The position numbers were made by a program, and so were the translations under genes. A stretch of DNA of 22,174 bases. It comes from Actinomycetota bacterium. GTDB taxonomy: Bacteria; Actinomycetota; Actinomycetes; S36-B12. The stretch covers positions 1 through 22,174 of the forward strand of contig RGQW01000010.1 in NCBI GenBank assembly GCA_010029945.1. The letters are read 5' to 3'. Shown piece by piece: positions 15,297 to 22,174 of this stretch. The notes under the pieces were generated by a model. That model saw nothing but the letters and a program-made list of their open reading frames with translations, made no database searches and was not told the DNA's origin. Every line of letters begins with the position of its first letter. Positions within the stretch are counted from its first letter, which is position 1.

Positions 15297-15784
15297 GGCT
15301 CGACGAACTGACCCGGTGAGGTGTTCTCGATGATCGCCTCCCACACCGACGCCGAGCCTGAGTGGCCGGTGAGGATCGTGAACCACACGAGCACCACACT
15401 GGCGAGCACCACAAGCCCGCCCAGAACGAGCAGCCACCACGGCCGCGTTCGATTTCCCGGCACGCCGCGGGCAAACAGCCAGTAGATGGTCCACAAGACG
15501 AAGAAGACGGTCGCAATGACCGGGAGCACCTGCCCGTAGTCGTAGTGCGGATCGGGATATCCGACGCGTGAGGCGAGTTGGCTTCCGCTGAATCGACTCA
15601 CCCACGCCGCCGCCACAGCGACGGCACCCACAATCGTCGTTGCTAGGCCGAGCCGATGCACCCACGATCGCCGAAGGACAACCGCGATCGCCCCGAGAGC
15701 AGCGAGAGGTAGGAGCACGACGACGGCATGGACGACGAGGCTGTGGGTAGGAAGCCCGAACACCGTGTCCAGCGGATTCGTCAC
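15293..15784 (-). CDS. DUF2231 family membrane protein
   Basis: From GTG 15784 the protein has 163 residues and starts with the DUF2231 signature TVFGLPTHSLVVHAVVVLLPLAALGA. Four membrane spans are visible, with the loop RVGYPDPHYDYGQVLP after the second. The longer open frame up to 16147 is the reverse strand of hisN and is not part of the gene. TACCCT six bases before the GTG gives a leaderless promoter. DUF2231 proteins are small inner-membrane proteins with no settled function. It interrupts the rsgA-hisN pair on the opposite strand, and its stop overlaps the rsgA stop by three bases (TTAG). Confidence 0.88.
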   Translation of the reverse strand: MTNPLDTVFGLPTHSLVVHAVVVLLPLAALGAIAVVLRRSWVHRLGLATTIVGAVAVAAAWVSRFSGSQLASRVGYPDPHYDYGQVLPVIATVFFVLWTIYWLFARGVPGNRTRPWWLLVLGGLVVLASVVLVWFTILTGHSGSASVWEAIIENTSPGQFVEP

Positions 15785-15796
15785 GATTAAAGGGTA
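15785..15796 (-). promoter_or_regulatory. Putative leaderless promoter of the DUF2231 gene
   Basis: Read on the minus strand, TACCCT is followed by TTAATC and then the GTG start. The hexamer matches TANNNT and the spacing matches aroA. It fixes the start codon of this gene at 15784. Confidence 0.55.
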
Positions 15797-15820
15797 AGGG
15801 CTCGCGGCGGCCACGACATG

Positions 15821-15850
15821 AACCTCGCGAATCTGGCAACCTCGCGAATC
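15821..15850. repeat. Tandem 13-base direct repeat between the DUF2231 gene and hisN
   Basis: AACCTCGCGAATC occurs at 15821-15833 and again at 15838-15850, a 17-base period. Each copy contains the self-complementary core TCGCGA. The pair lies between the two divergent promoters (-10 boxes at 15791-15796 and 15871-15876), so it could be a tandem operator. The repeat is exact; the function is a guess. Confidence 0.6.
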
Positions 15851-15870
15851 CAACACCAGGGTGCGTGCCC

Positions 15871-15884
15871 TAGATTGCCCACCC
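15871..15884 (+). promoter_or_regulatory. Putative -10 element of hisN
   Basis: TAGATT at 15871-15876 is a good TANNNT match, eight bases before the ATG at 15885. The transcript would have almost no leader. No ribosome-binding site is seen, which favours ATG 15885 over the GTG at 15861. Confidence 0.5.
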
Positions 15885-16685
15885 ATGGACGACCTCTCTT
15901 TGGCCTTGTCATTGGCTGACGCGGCCGACGCGATCGCCATGGACCGCTTTCTGGCGAGCGATCTCGTTGTGGAGACCAAGCCGGACATGACTCCGGTCAG
16001 TGACGCAGATCGAGCGGTGGAGGCGCAGTTGCGGACGATCCTGGAGCGCGATCGCCCCGCGGACGCCGTTCTCGGTGAGGAGTTCGGTGCGCGGGCGGAC
16101 AGGCTGGACGCGACGCGCGAATGGATCATCGATCCCATCGACGGCACGAAGTCCTACGTGCGCGGCGTTCCCATCTGGGCGACGCTGATCGCCGTTCGTG
16201 AGGGCGATCAGATCACCACCGGCGTGGTGTCCGCACCGGCGCTCGGTAGGCGTTGGTGGGCGACTCGAGGCTCTGGAGCTTTCACATCGTCGCAGCACGT
16301 CTCGTCAGCGCAGGATCGTGCACGCGGTCCGCTGTCCGCGAGTCGGGTGTCACAGCTCGGTGACGCCTCGTTCGGCTTCTCCGATGGCATCGGGTGGGAT
16401 CAAGGAGTGTTGAACAGGCTTCTGGACGCTACGTGGCGTCAACGCGGTTACGGCGACTTCTGGTCGCACATGTTGGTGGCCGAGGGCGCCATCGATATCG
16501 CCGCAGAGCCGGAGTTGAAGGTGCACGACGTGGCAGCGCTGGTGCCCATCATCGAGGAAAGTGGCGCTCGCGCGACAACTTTCACCGGCGATGCGGTGCG
16601 ATGGGACGACCCCACGGTCGAGTTCTCGACGGTGACCACCAACGGGCACCTGCACGATGCAGTGCTCGACCTGATGCGCTCCTAA
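15885..16685 (+). CDS. hisN: Histidinol-phosphatase, inositol monophosphatase family
   Basis: The 266-residue protein has the metal-binding motifs of the inositol-monophosphatase fold: VLGEEFG, WIIDPIDGTKSYVRGVPIW, and the C-terminal GDFWSHMLVAEGAIDIAAEPELKVHDVAAL, given here as overlapping parts. Actinobacterial HisN proteins of this family dephosphorylate histidinol phosphate in histidine synthesis. The closeness to aroA and rsgA matches, from memory, the arrangement in Streptomyces and relatives, which supports HisN over a general inositol phosphatase. The magnesium-binding acids (E in GEE, DPIDG and the late WxxH/D region) are all present. It ends 45 bases before the stop of the convergent P450 gene. 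Confidence 0.9.
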   Translation: MDDLSLALSLADAADAIAMDRFLASDLVVETKPDMTPVSDADRAVEAQLRTILERDRPADAVLGEEFGARADRLDATREWIIDPIDGTKSYVRGVPIWATLIAVREGDQITTGVVSAPALGRRWWATRGSGAFTSSQHVSSAQDRARGPLSASRVSQLGDASFGFSDGIGWDQGVLNRLLDATWRQRGYGDFWSHMLVAEGAIDIAAEPELKVHDVAALVPIIEESGARATTFTGDAVRWDDPTVEFSTVTTNGHLHDAVLDLMRS

Positions 16686-16730
16686 CGTCGAAGTATTCGC
16701 CTACCGAGCACCCGGCAGGAATGTCATTCG

Positions 16731-18086
16731 TCACCGCGGGTGCACGTGCAGGGGCATGCCACCGCTCGGGCGAATAGTCACCAGCGGCTCCCCCGGCGGG
16801 AGACTCTGACCTTCGGGAAACTCCACCCGGAACCGCCGACCTAGCTCCGAGATCACCATCACCGCTTCCACGTAGGAGAAATCACGGCCGATACACAGGC
16901 GCGGTCCCGCGCCGAACGGAATGTGTGTGAAGCGGGGCACGTCCGAGGCGAACCTCGATGGATCGAAGACTTCGGGGTCGTCCCACAGATCCGGGTGACG
17001 GTGCAGCAGCCACGGGCTCACGATGATCAAGGCGCCCGCCGGGATCTCCACTCCGTCGATGCGATCGCTGGATCCGGCGGATCGGGTGATCAACCACGCC
17101 GGGGGGTACAGGCGCAAGGTCTCTTCCACGACGGCACGCGAGTACGTCAGGTGGGGAAAATCGCTATAGGCGATAGCCCGCGAAGGAGCGACAGATTCGG
17201 CCTCGCTCGCCACCGCATCGGCAACCGTCGGGTGCTCCGCCAGCAGGCCCCAGGCCCACCCCAAGGCGCTCGCCACGGTTTCGTGGCCGGCGACAATGAA
17301 GGTGACCAATTGATCGCGGATCTCTTCGACACTCAGCGGTTGGTCGTTTTCGTCACGAACCGACAGCAGCATTCCGAGGAGGTCCGCTCCCGGATCACTC
17401 GACCGCGCGGACATCATCGTCGACACCGCTGCATCCAGCCGGGCGACCGACCGCTTGAGGACGCGATTGGCGGGGGTGGGGAGCCACGATGGTGGCGTTA
17501 TCGGGACGCGGGCCCGGGCGATGACAACGTCGAGGGCCTCGAGAGTCGCAGCGGCAATCTCTGCTGATTGGCCGGTGAGGTCCGTACTCATCAGCGACCC
17601 GGCGACGACTTCGAGCGCTGCGTTCATCATGAAGGCATCGGCGTCGATCACCGTGCGTTCGTCTATTCCTTGCCATTCGCGCGCGATCCGCGCGGTCGCC
17701 TCGGCGACGTGCGAACCGAGGTCGGCCAACGCATCGTGGTGAAAGGCCGGTTGCAGTACTCGTCGTTGGGTGCGCCACGTCGGGCCGTCCGATGTCAGGA
17801 GCCCATCCCCCGTGACCAACGACAACGCGCGGTACTGGATGGTCGACTTGCCGTAGTTGCGAGCGTTGTCGACGAGCACGCGGCGGACACCCTCGGGGCT
17901 ATTGACCAGATAGGTCGGGGGCCGCGGGATGGGGAATTGAACGACGTCGCCGTGTTGCCGCCACACCTCGTTCAGATAACTCAGCGGATTGCGTCGAATG
18001 GCGCCCATGGAACGCACCATCGTTTGCCCCAGCGGGCCGGGGGCAGTGACGGGCGTTCGGAAGTAGTGAGTGGGCGTCTTGGTCAC
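16731..18086 (-). CDS. Cytochrome P450
   Basis: This 451-residue heme-thiolate monooxygenase has all the core motifs: the I-helix AGHETVAS (oxygen activation), the K-helix ETLRLYPPAW (ExxR), a PERF-like FDPSRF, and the heme loop FGAGPRLCIGRDFSYVEA, where the cysteine binds iron. The WRTQRRVLQPAFHH stretch (C-helix) resembles CYP4/CYP102-like, E-class group I enzymes rather than the short macrolide-type bacterial P450s. The substrate is not predictable. The GTG start at 18086 overlaps the TGA of the EthD-like gene (GTGA), so translation is coupled. The longer frame to 18218 is a shadow. No ferredoxin or reductase gene is adjacent. Confidence 0.93.
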   Translation of the reverse strand: MTKTPTHYFRTPVTAPGPLGQTMVRSMGAIRRNPLSYLNEVWRQHGDVVQFPIPRPPTYLVNSPEGVRRVLVDNARNYGKSTIQYRALSLVTGDGLLTSDGPTWRTQRRVLQPAFHHDALADLGSHVAEATARIAREWQGIDERTVIDADAFMMNAALEVVAGSLMSTDLTGQSAEIAAATLEALDVVIARARVPITPPSWLPTPANRVLKRSVARLDAAVSTMMSARSSDPGADLLGMLLSVRDENDQPLSVEEIRDQLVTFIVAGHETVASALGWAWGLLAEHPTVADAVASEAESVAPSRAIAYSDFPHLTYSRAVVEETLRLYPPAWLITRSAGSSDRIDGVEIPAGALIIVSPWLLHRHPDLWDDPEVFDPSRFASDVPRFTHIPFGAGPRLCIGRDFSYVEAVMVISELGRRFRVEFPEGQSLPPGEPLVTIRPSGGMPLHVHPR

Positions 18087-18388
18087 GACGTCAGAATCTG
18101 GTTCTCCTCGACCAGTAGGCGCACCCGCGCCGACACGTGGTCGAGCGAGTCTTGGGCTACCGCCTTGCCGATGTCCGTCGCGTAGGCCGCCTCGAAATCC
18201 TCGCGTGAGTCGAACCACAACTCCGCGACGCCGTCCACGTCCTCGGCATCAGCAACCAGGTTGAAGCGAATTTCGCGCACCTTGGGTAACTCGCACGCAC
18301 GGGGTGCGTGTTCCTCCAGCCACCAGTGCGCGAACTCCTGCGAGGACATGTCCGATCGCTTCGTCAACAAAATCATTGCCTTGAACAC
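18083..18388 (-). CDS. EthD domain protein (dimeric alpha+beta barrel)
   Basis: The 101-residue protein begins MFKAMILLTKRSDMSSQEFAHWWLEEHAP, which (in its parts KAMILLTKR and FAHWWLEEHAP) is the usual opening of EthD-family proteins; the ending is that of a single ferredoxin-like fold. EthD was named from the ethyl tert-butyl ether gene cluster, where it accompanies a P450; its exact role there is unclear. Here it again sits directly before a P450, with which its stop codon overlaps. The GTG start at 18388 has AGGAG nine bases upstream. It follows the fbiC fusion ORF by 18 bases, so all three are probably one transcript. Confidence 0.8.
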   Translation of the reverse strand: MFKAMILLTKRSDMSSQEFAHWWLEEHAPRACELPKVREIRFNLVADAEDVDGVAELWFDSREDFEAAYATDIGKAVAQDSLDHVSARVRLLVEENQILTS

Positions 18389-18406
18389 CGTTGCTACTCC
18401 TGCCGC

Positions 18407-21067
18407 TTAGGGTTTGCGAACGCGGGCGCCGGGACGCCCTCCGCAGGACAATGCCAGAGCGATGACGATCTCGTCCGCGTGGGGCGCATCGGGGATGGCG
18501 ATGTCGACAGCGTCCATATCGTCGAATACCCATCGGTCGTCCTTATTCCCTATCGGCATCGTGATGGGCGCACCGGGGCCGCCCAACTTCTTCGTGCCAG
18601 GGATGATGTCGGCTCCTCCCCCGATCGCTGCCCGCACCGGAGCACCGAAACGCGGGTGCAAGATGGCGGCACTGTGTTCTCTGTCGCCGTCCACACCGAC
18701 GATGGCCCCCTTGCCGTAGCCCCGCACGTCAGCTCCGGTGAGACCAACCGACTGCAGTGCGGCGATGCACTTGTCGATGAGGAGTTGCGCGGATTCCGCC
18801 CCGAGCGCTTCGAGTTCGTCGAGGTCCTCGACACGGCCCCGCCCGGCGAGCGGATTCTCGACAACGACGGCACTGGTCGCCACCACCGTCGCGGGGCTGA
18901 TGTCCGCGCCGGCTTCCCGGTGCGTTTCGTGAATTCCTGTGTGGATGTTGTCGATGGAGCCGCGGTAGGCGATCCGTCCAATGGCGTGCATCAAGACAAC
19001 TTCTCGCCACGTCGGCCCTCGACGGGCTGCGCGTTTCAAGTAGACCGGCGACGCCATGTGCACGAAGGGCAGCGGGATGAATTCCGTGAAACCACCCGTG
19101 CGATCGTTGAGATCTCGCGTTGCCAGGATGTGGGCAATCCAGTGTTCGGGGTGTTCGACGCTTCCGAACATGATCGTGACGTTCGATCGCAACCCGAGCG
19201 AATGCGCCGTTTCGTGGACCATCAACCACTCGTCCGTCGTCACCTTGTCCGGACACAAGATCGCCCGCACGTCGTCGTGCAGGATCTCCGCGGCCGTCCC
19301 CGGCAGCGATGCCAGTCCTGCTTCTTTCATCCGCGATAGGTAGGACTCAAGGGGCTCACCGAGTCGACGCGAGCCTTCCAGCACTTCGAGCGCCGTGAAT
19401 CCGTGCACGTGCATGGTTGGGACGGCTTCCTTCACCAACTTCGTCACCCGCACGTAGTAATCCCCATCGAAGTCCGGGTGAATTCCGCCTTGCAGACACA
19501 CCTCGGTTGCTCCGCGGGATGCTGCCTCTACAACCCGGGCAACGATTTCCTCATCATCGAGAAGGTACGGGCGTCCACGCAGATTCAACGACAGCGGACC
19601 CTTAGAGAACCCGCAGAAGGTGCACTTGTAGGTGCAGACATTCGTGTAGTTGATGTTGCGGTTACGGACGAAGGTGACGGTGTTGCCATTGGCGTTCGCC
19701 CTCAACTCGTCCGCGAGTTCGGCTATCGCCGGCACCTCGCGACCACGGGCCGCAAACAAGATCGCGAGTTGCTCGGCTTCGACCCGCTGCCCCGAACGGA
19801 CACCGTCGAGGACTTCGCGGACGGCACCACCGATGGAGACGTGCTGCGGAATGAGCGTGGTGGGTGTCCGGTCTGCTCCCGAGTACCAGGCGCTGGACCG
19901 GCGTCCGATCTGAACCACTTCGGCTCCGGTTCCAACGTTGACGGCGTCGGCGTAGGTCTCCGGGAACACCGACCCCGGGTCGTCGCGGGCCAAACCCTCG
20001 GCATCGCTTCGATCTAGGACGGCGAAGTGCAGTCCTTCGTCCAACCACCGTTGCCGGTCGCGCGCGAACTCGGGATAGATCGTGAGCCGTGGCGCCAACT
20101 CGAGTCCGCGCGACGCTGTCGCGTCACCCAGAGCATCCAGGGCCGGCCACGGGCGTTCAGGGTTCACGTGGTCCGCCGTTACCGGGGAGACTCCTCCGAA
20201 GTCGTCGATACCCGCGTCCAGAAGCGCTCCGATGTCGTCGACGAGATTCGGTGGTGCTTGCACGTGAATGTCCGCCGGCAGGATCGATCCCGCTAATTGG
20301 ATCGCATCGACAAGGTCGTCCATCGAACACGCGGGCGCATCACGCATCGCCGTCCCGTCCTTGGGTACGAAGTTCTGAACGATGACTTCCTGCACGTGGC
20401 CGTGACGTCCATGGCTGGATGCGATCGCTTCGAGAGCCTCGATCCGGTCCTCGCGGGACTCCCCGAAGCCGACCAAGATCCCTGTGGTGAACGGGATGGA
20501 CAACTCCCCGGCCCACTCCAACGTCGCCAAGCGGCGCTGCGGATCCTTATCGGGGGCTCCTCGATGCGCAGCAAGGTTCGGATTGAGAGATTCGATCATC
20601 ATTCCCTGGCTCGGCGCCACCGTGCGCAACCGCGCGAGGTCATCCTTGGAGAGTGCACCCGCATTCGCGTGCGGGAGCAAACCCGTCGTCTCGAGTACGT
20701 GTCGACATGCAGCAACCAGGTAATCCACCGTCGATGCGTATCCGTGCTCATAGAGCCAGGCGGCAGCCTCGGGGTAGCGCTCTTCGGGGTACTCGCCGAG
20801 AGTGAACAGGGCTTCGTGGCATCCGGCGAGTGCACCCTGGGTGGCAATCGCTTCGACCTGATCCAACGTCAAGTACGGGGCCGGGAGGTGTCGCGGGGAT
20901 TGCGCGAACGTGCAATAACCGCAACGGTCTCGACACAAATGGGTGAGCGGGATGAATACCTTCGGCGAGAACGTCACGCGACGGCTCGTGCGCTGTCTCA
21001 CTCGGCCTCCTTCGATGCTCGACTCAACCGCGGAGACAAATAACGAATCGACCGCGACCTCGCCCAT
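18407..21067 (-). CDS. fbiC: FbiC (F420 precursor FO synthase) fused in frame to an amino-acid-synthesis (PF06684) domain
   Basis: FbiC makes FO, the deazaflavin core of coenzyme F420, from tyrosine and the riboflavin intermediate. Residues 1 to about 400 are the CofG half with the radical-SAM site CRDRCGYCTF near residue 42. Residues about 440 to 708 are the CofH half with CTYKCTFCGF near residue 480. Normal CofH continues about 80 residues past the DNIQTSW region; here, after DNIH (residue 709), the sequence switches to an AA_synth (DUF1185) protein: HREAG, AVVVENPLAGRG, YGKGAIVGVDGDREHSAAIL, HPRFGAPVRAAIGGG and SCGGRPGARV. That domain is about 178 residues and looks almost complete. The total of 886 residues is close to ordinary FbiC only by coincidence. 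FO synthase activity of the CofH half is doubtful. Confidence 0.85.
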   Translation of the reverse strand: MGEVAVDSLFVSAVESSIEGGRVRQRTSRRVTFSPKVFIPLTHLCRDRCGYCTFAQSPRHLPAPYLTLDQVEAIATQGALAGCHEALFTLGEYPEERYPEAAAWLYEHGYASTVDYLVAACRHVLETTGLLPHANAGALSKDDLARLRTVAPSQGMMIESLNPNLAAHRGAPDKDPQRRLATLEWAGELSIPFTTGILVGFGESREDRIEALEAIASSHGRHGHVQEVIVQNFVPKDGTAMRDAPACSMDDLVDAIQLAGSILPADIHVQAPPNLVDDIGALLDAGIDDFGGVSPVTADHVNPERPWPALDALGDATASRGLELAPRLTIYPEFARDRQRWLDEGLHFAVLDRSDAEGLARDDPGSVFPETYADAVNVGTGAEVVQIGRRSSAWYSGADRTPTTLIPQHVSIGGAVREVLDGVRSGQRVEAEQLAILFAARGREVPAIAELADELRANANGNTVTFVRNRNINYTNVCTYKCTFCGFSKGPLSLNLRGRPYLLDDEEIVARVVEAASRGATEVCLQGGIHPDFDGDYYVRVTKLVKEAVPTMHVHGFTALEVLEGSRRLGEPLESYLSRMKEAGLASLPGTAAEILHDDVRAILCPDKVTTDEWLMVHETAHSLGLRSNVTIMFGSVEHPEHWIAHILATRDLNDRTGGFTEFIPLPFVHMASPVYLKRAARRGPTWREVVLMHAIGRIAYRGSIDNIHTGIHETHREAGADISPATVVATSAVVVENPLAGRGRVEDLDELEALGAESAQLLIDKCIAALQSVGLTGADVRGYGKGAIVGVDGDREHSAAILHPRFGAPVRAAIGGGADIIPGTKKLGGPGAPITMPIGNKDDRWVFDDMDAVDIAIPDAPHADEIVIALALSCGGRPGARVRKP

Positions 21068-21079
21068 CGTGGCACATTC
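21068..21079 (-). promoter_or_regulatory. Possible leaderless promoter element of fbiC
   Basis: On the minus strand GAATGT is followed by GCCACG and then the ATG at 21067. The hexamer fits -A---T with a non-consensus first base. Spacing agrees with the other leaderless starts here. Confidence 0.3.
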
Positions 21080-21152
21080 GGCGCGACCGGGCTTTCGTTG
21101 GCGCTAGTTACCCGAAGGCGCACGTTTTTTTTCAGCTCCGGGTGATATTCAG

Positions 21153-21164
21153 CGAAACGTTTCG
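21153..21164. promoter_or_regulatory. LacI-type operator-like palindrome
   Basis: CGAAACGTTTCG is a perfect 12-base palindrome with the central CG and AAACGTTT core common in LacI/GalR-family operators. It lies 86 bases upstream of fbiC and 31 bases past the stop of the MBL/rhodanese gene. No LacI-type regulator is encoded in the window. The remainder of this 128-base gap holds a run of eight T (21125-21132) and no gene. Confidence 0.4.
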
Positions 21165-21195
21165 AACACAAAAAGTCGACCGGCCGTCGCCGCAG

Positions 21196-22174
21196 TCAGC
21201 CGCGTACGCTTTCGGGCACTGCACCGGGCGTGAAAGTGCGCACGCCAGCCCGCGAGGCGGTCCAGGTCCATCCTGGCTCGCGCTCAGGAGCCTCCTCGCT
21301 GACGATTTCCAAGGTGGCGTCCTTGATGTGGCCCGACTCCCACTCGAGGATCTGGCGGGTATCGAGGACGATGTCGCTCGAGCCGGGCTGCCACTCTGCG
21401 GCAAGGGTCGCAAAATCTATCCGTCGAATCGATGCCGGAGATTGTCCTTCTGACATCCAGGAGGTCACATCACCCACGGCCTGACGCACCGGCCGGTCGA
21501 TGCCGATCCGGACAATTTCGCGTTGCGCGGCCGCCACCTGTTCACGCGTGTCACCGATGAGTGTGAGCGGTGTTCCCCACGGAATCATCCAGCCGAGATA
21601 GTTGACGAACGAGCCGCTCAGGTCGACGTTGATGGAGCCGGGCACGTGCGCCGGCATGAACACCGCGCGCGATCGCAGATCCACCACCCACTCCCCGGCC
21701 TCGATGCGTCGTCGCAACTCGGCGGCGTCTGCCACTTCGGGAGCGGACAGATCGACGCCGGTAGGACCCGCGGCATTGGCAGGACCCATGTGTGCGTAGT
21801 AAGCGGGGAAGACGTCGAGTCCGGCGAGGACCATGTCCACGAAATCGGACTCCGTTTGGGTCAGGGCTGGGTTGGTCTGACGCTCCTGCTCGAGGGAGGA
21901 CTCCGTGCCGGTCGTCTGAATCGACGAGCAGAATGAGCCGAACCCGTGGGTCGGATAGATCCTGGTGTGGCCGTCGAGTTGGTCGACGAGTTTGTGCGCC
22001 GAGTGCCATTGATCGGCCGCCTGTTGCTTCGTCGCCTCTGGTGACACAAGGTCGGGGCGGCCAACCGTGCCGTACAGCAGCGACCCACCGGTGAACACCA
22101 TTCCGGGCAGTCCGTCACCCGAACCGCCGTCTCGGGACACGGCGAAAGAGATGTGATGCGGGGTGTGGCCGGGA
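21196..22174 (-). CDS. MBL-fold hydrolase with rhodanese domains (5' end outside window; second rhodanese domain truncated)
   Basis: The visible 325 residues begin inside a metallo-beta-lactamase fold: PGHTPHHISF, then FTGGSLLYGTVGRPDL and YPTHGFGSFCSS, which hold metal-ligand histidines and the aspartate. A linker leads to rhodanese domain 1 (DLRSRAVFMPAHVPGSINV), whose usual cysteine position reads LIGDTREQV, so it is inactive. Domain 2 begins IVLDTRQILEWESGHIKDA near residue 265 but then leaves the rhodanese pattern; its active-site loop and last 60 or so residues are missing. The protein instead ends in about 40 unrelated residues. Relatives act in sulfide/persulfide handling or are glyoxalase-II-like; the substrate is unknown. 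The gene starts beyond the window edge. Confidence 0.8.
   Translation of the reverse strand, partial: PGHTPHHISFAVSRDGGSGDGLPGMVFTGGSLLYGTVGRPDLVSPEATKQQAADQWHSAHKLVDQLDGHTRIYPTHGFGSFCSSIQTTGTESSLEQERQTNPALTQTESDFVDMVLAGLDVFPAYYAHMGPANAAGPTGVDLSAPEVADAAELRRRIEAGEWVVDLRSRAVFMPAHVPGSINVDLSGSFVNYLGWMIPWGTPLTLIGDTREQVAAAQREIVRIGIDRPVRQAVGDVTSWMSEGQSPASIRRIDFATLAAEWQPGSSDIVLDTRQILEWESGHIKDATLEIVSEEAPEREPGWTWTASRAGVRTFTPGAVPESVRG

Noticed and set aside
15785..16147. N-terminal extension of the DUF2231 frame
   Set aside because: This part is exactly antisense to hisN, is rich in S and R, and lies upstream of a convincing leaderless GTG at 15784.
18931..18936. GAATTC (EcoRI site) almost at the FbiC/AA_synth join, suggesting a cloning scar
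   Set aside because: Another GAATTC occurs inside the NifS-like gene at 6219-6224 away from any join, and a six-base site is expected by chance; not enough evidence for a cloning artefact.
1..22174. CRISPR array, tRNA, rRNA, prophage or transposase
   Set aside because: No regular spaced repeats, cloverleaf-like genes, integrase or transposase motifs were seen on either strand.

Overview
The window is about 22 kb of gene-dense, high-GC DNA that reads as an aerobic member of the Actinomycetota, most likely Actinomycetia. The evidence is an adenosine-kinase-type PfkB gene and erpA close to ctaC, a DUF3043 protein, PspA with HtpX and PspAB, a two-domain FbiC for coenzyme F420, and several start codons that sit 6 to 9 bases after a TANNNT-like -10 element with no Shine-Dalgarno sequence (leaderless transcripts). 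The species cannot be named from this sequence. No tRNA, rRNA, CRISPR array or insertion sequence was seen, and no stretch over 300 bases lacks a gene.

Layout: (1) 2-952, the 3' part of a molybdopterin oxidoreductase, convergent with a minus-strand block. (2) 962-5264, minus strand: CPBP protease, DUF805 membrane protein, and ctaF, ctaD and ctaC for cytochrome c oxidase, with 4-base overlaps between the cta genes. (3) 5295-9783: a hairpin upstream of ctaC, a degenerate and truncated NifS-like gene (+), an aat gene (-) that has lost its stop and runs antisense through it, then adoK and erpA (-) and divergent nadA (+). (4) 9824-12108, minus strand: pspA, htpX and pspAB, an envelope-stress module. 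(5) 12232-16685: DUF3043, aroA, rsgA and hisN on plus, with a DUF2231 membrane gene on minus between rsgA and hisN. (6) 16731-21067, minus strand: an fbiC ORF fused in frame to an amino-acid-synthesis (DUF1185/PF06684) domain, then an EthD-like gene and a cytochrome P450. (7) 21196-22174, minus strand: a 5'-partial MBL-fold/rhodanese protein whose second rhodanese domain is cut short.

The main theme of the hunt is three places where a conserved protein stops partway through its fold and continues into unrelated sequence: the NifS-like/aat collision near 6285-6300, the FbiC/AA_synth fusion near 18925-18955, and the rhodanese truncation near 21310-21340. They may be real deletions with gene fusion, or misjoins in an assembled genome; read mapping across them would settle this. 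Other points are a NifS homologue without its PLP lysine beside ctaC, a LacI-type palindrome between fbiC and the MBL gene, a tandem 13-base repeat between hisN and the DUF2231 gene, and a strong inverted repeat ahead of the oxidase operon.
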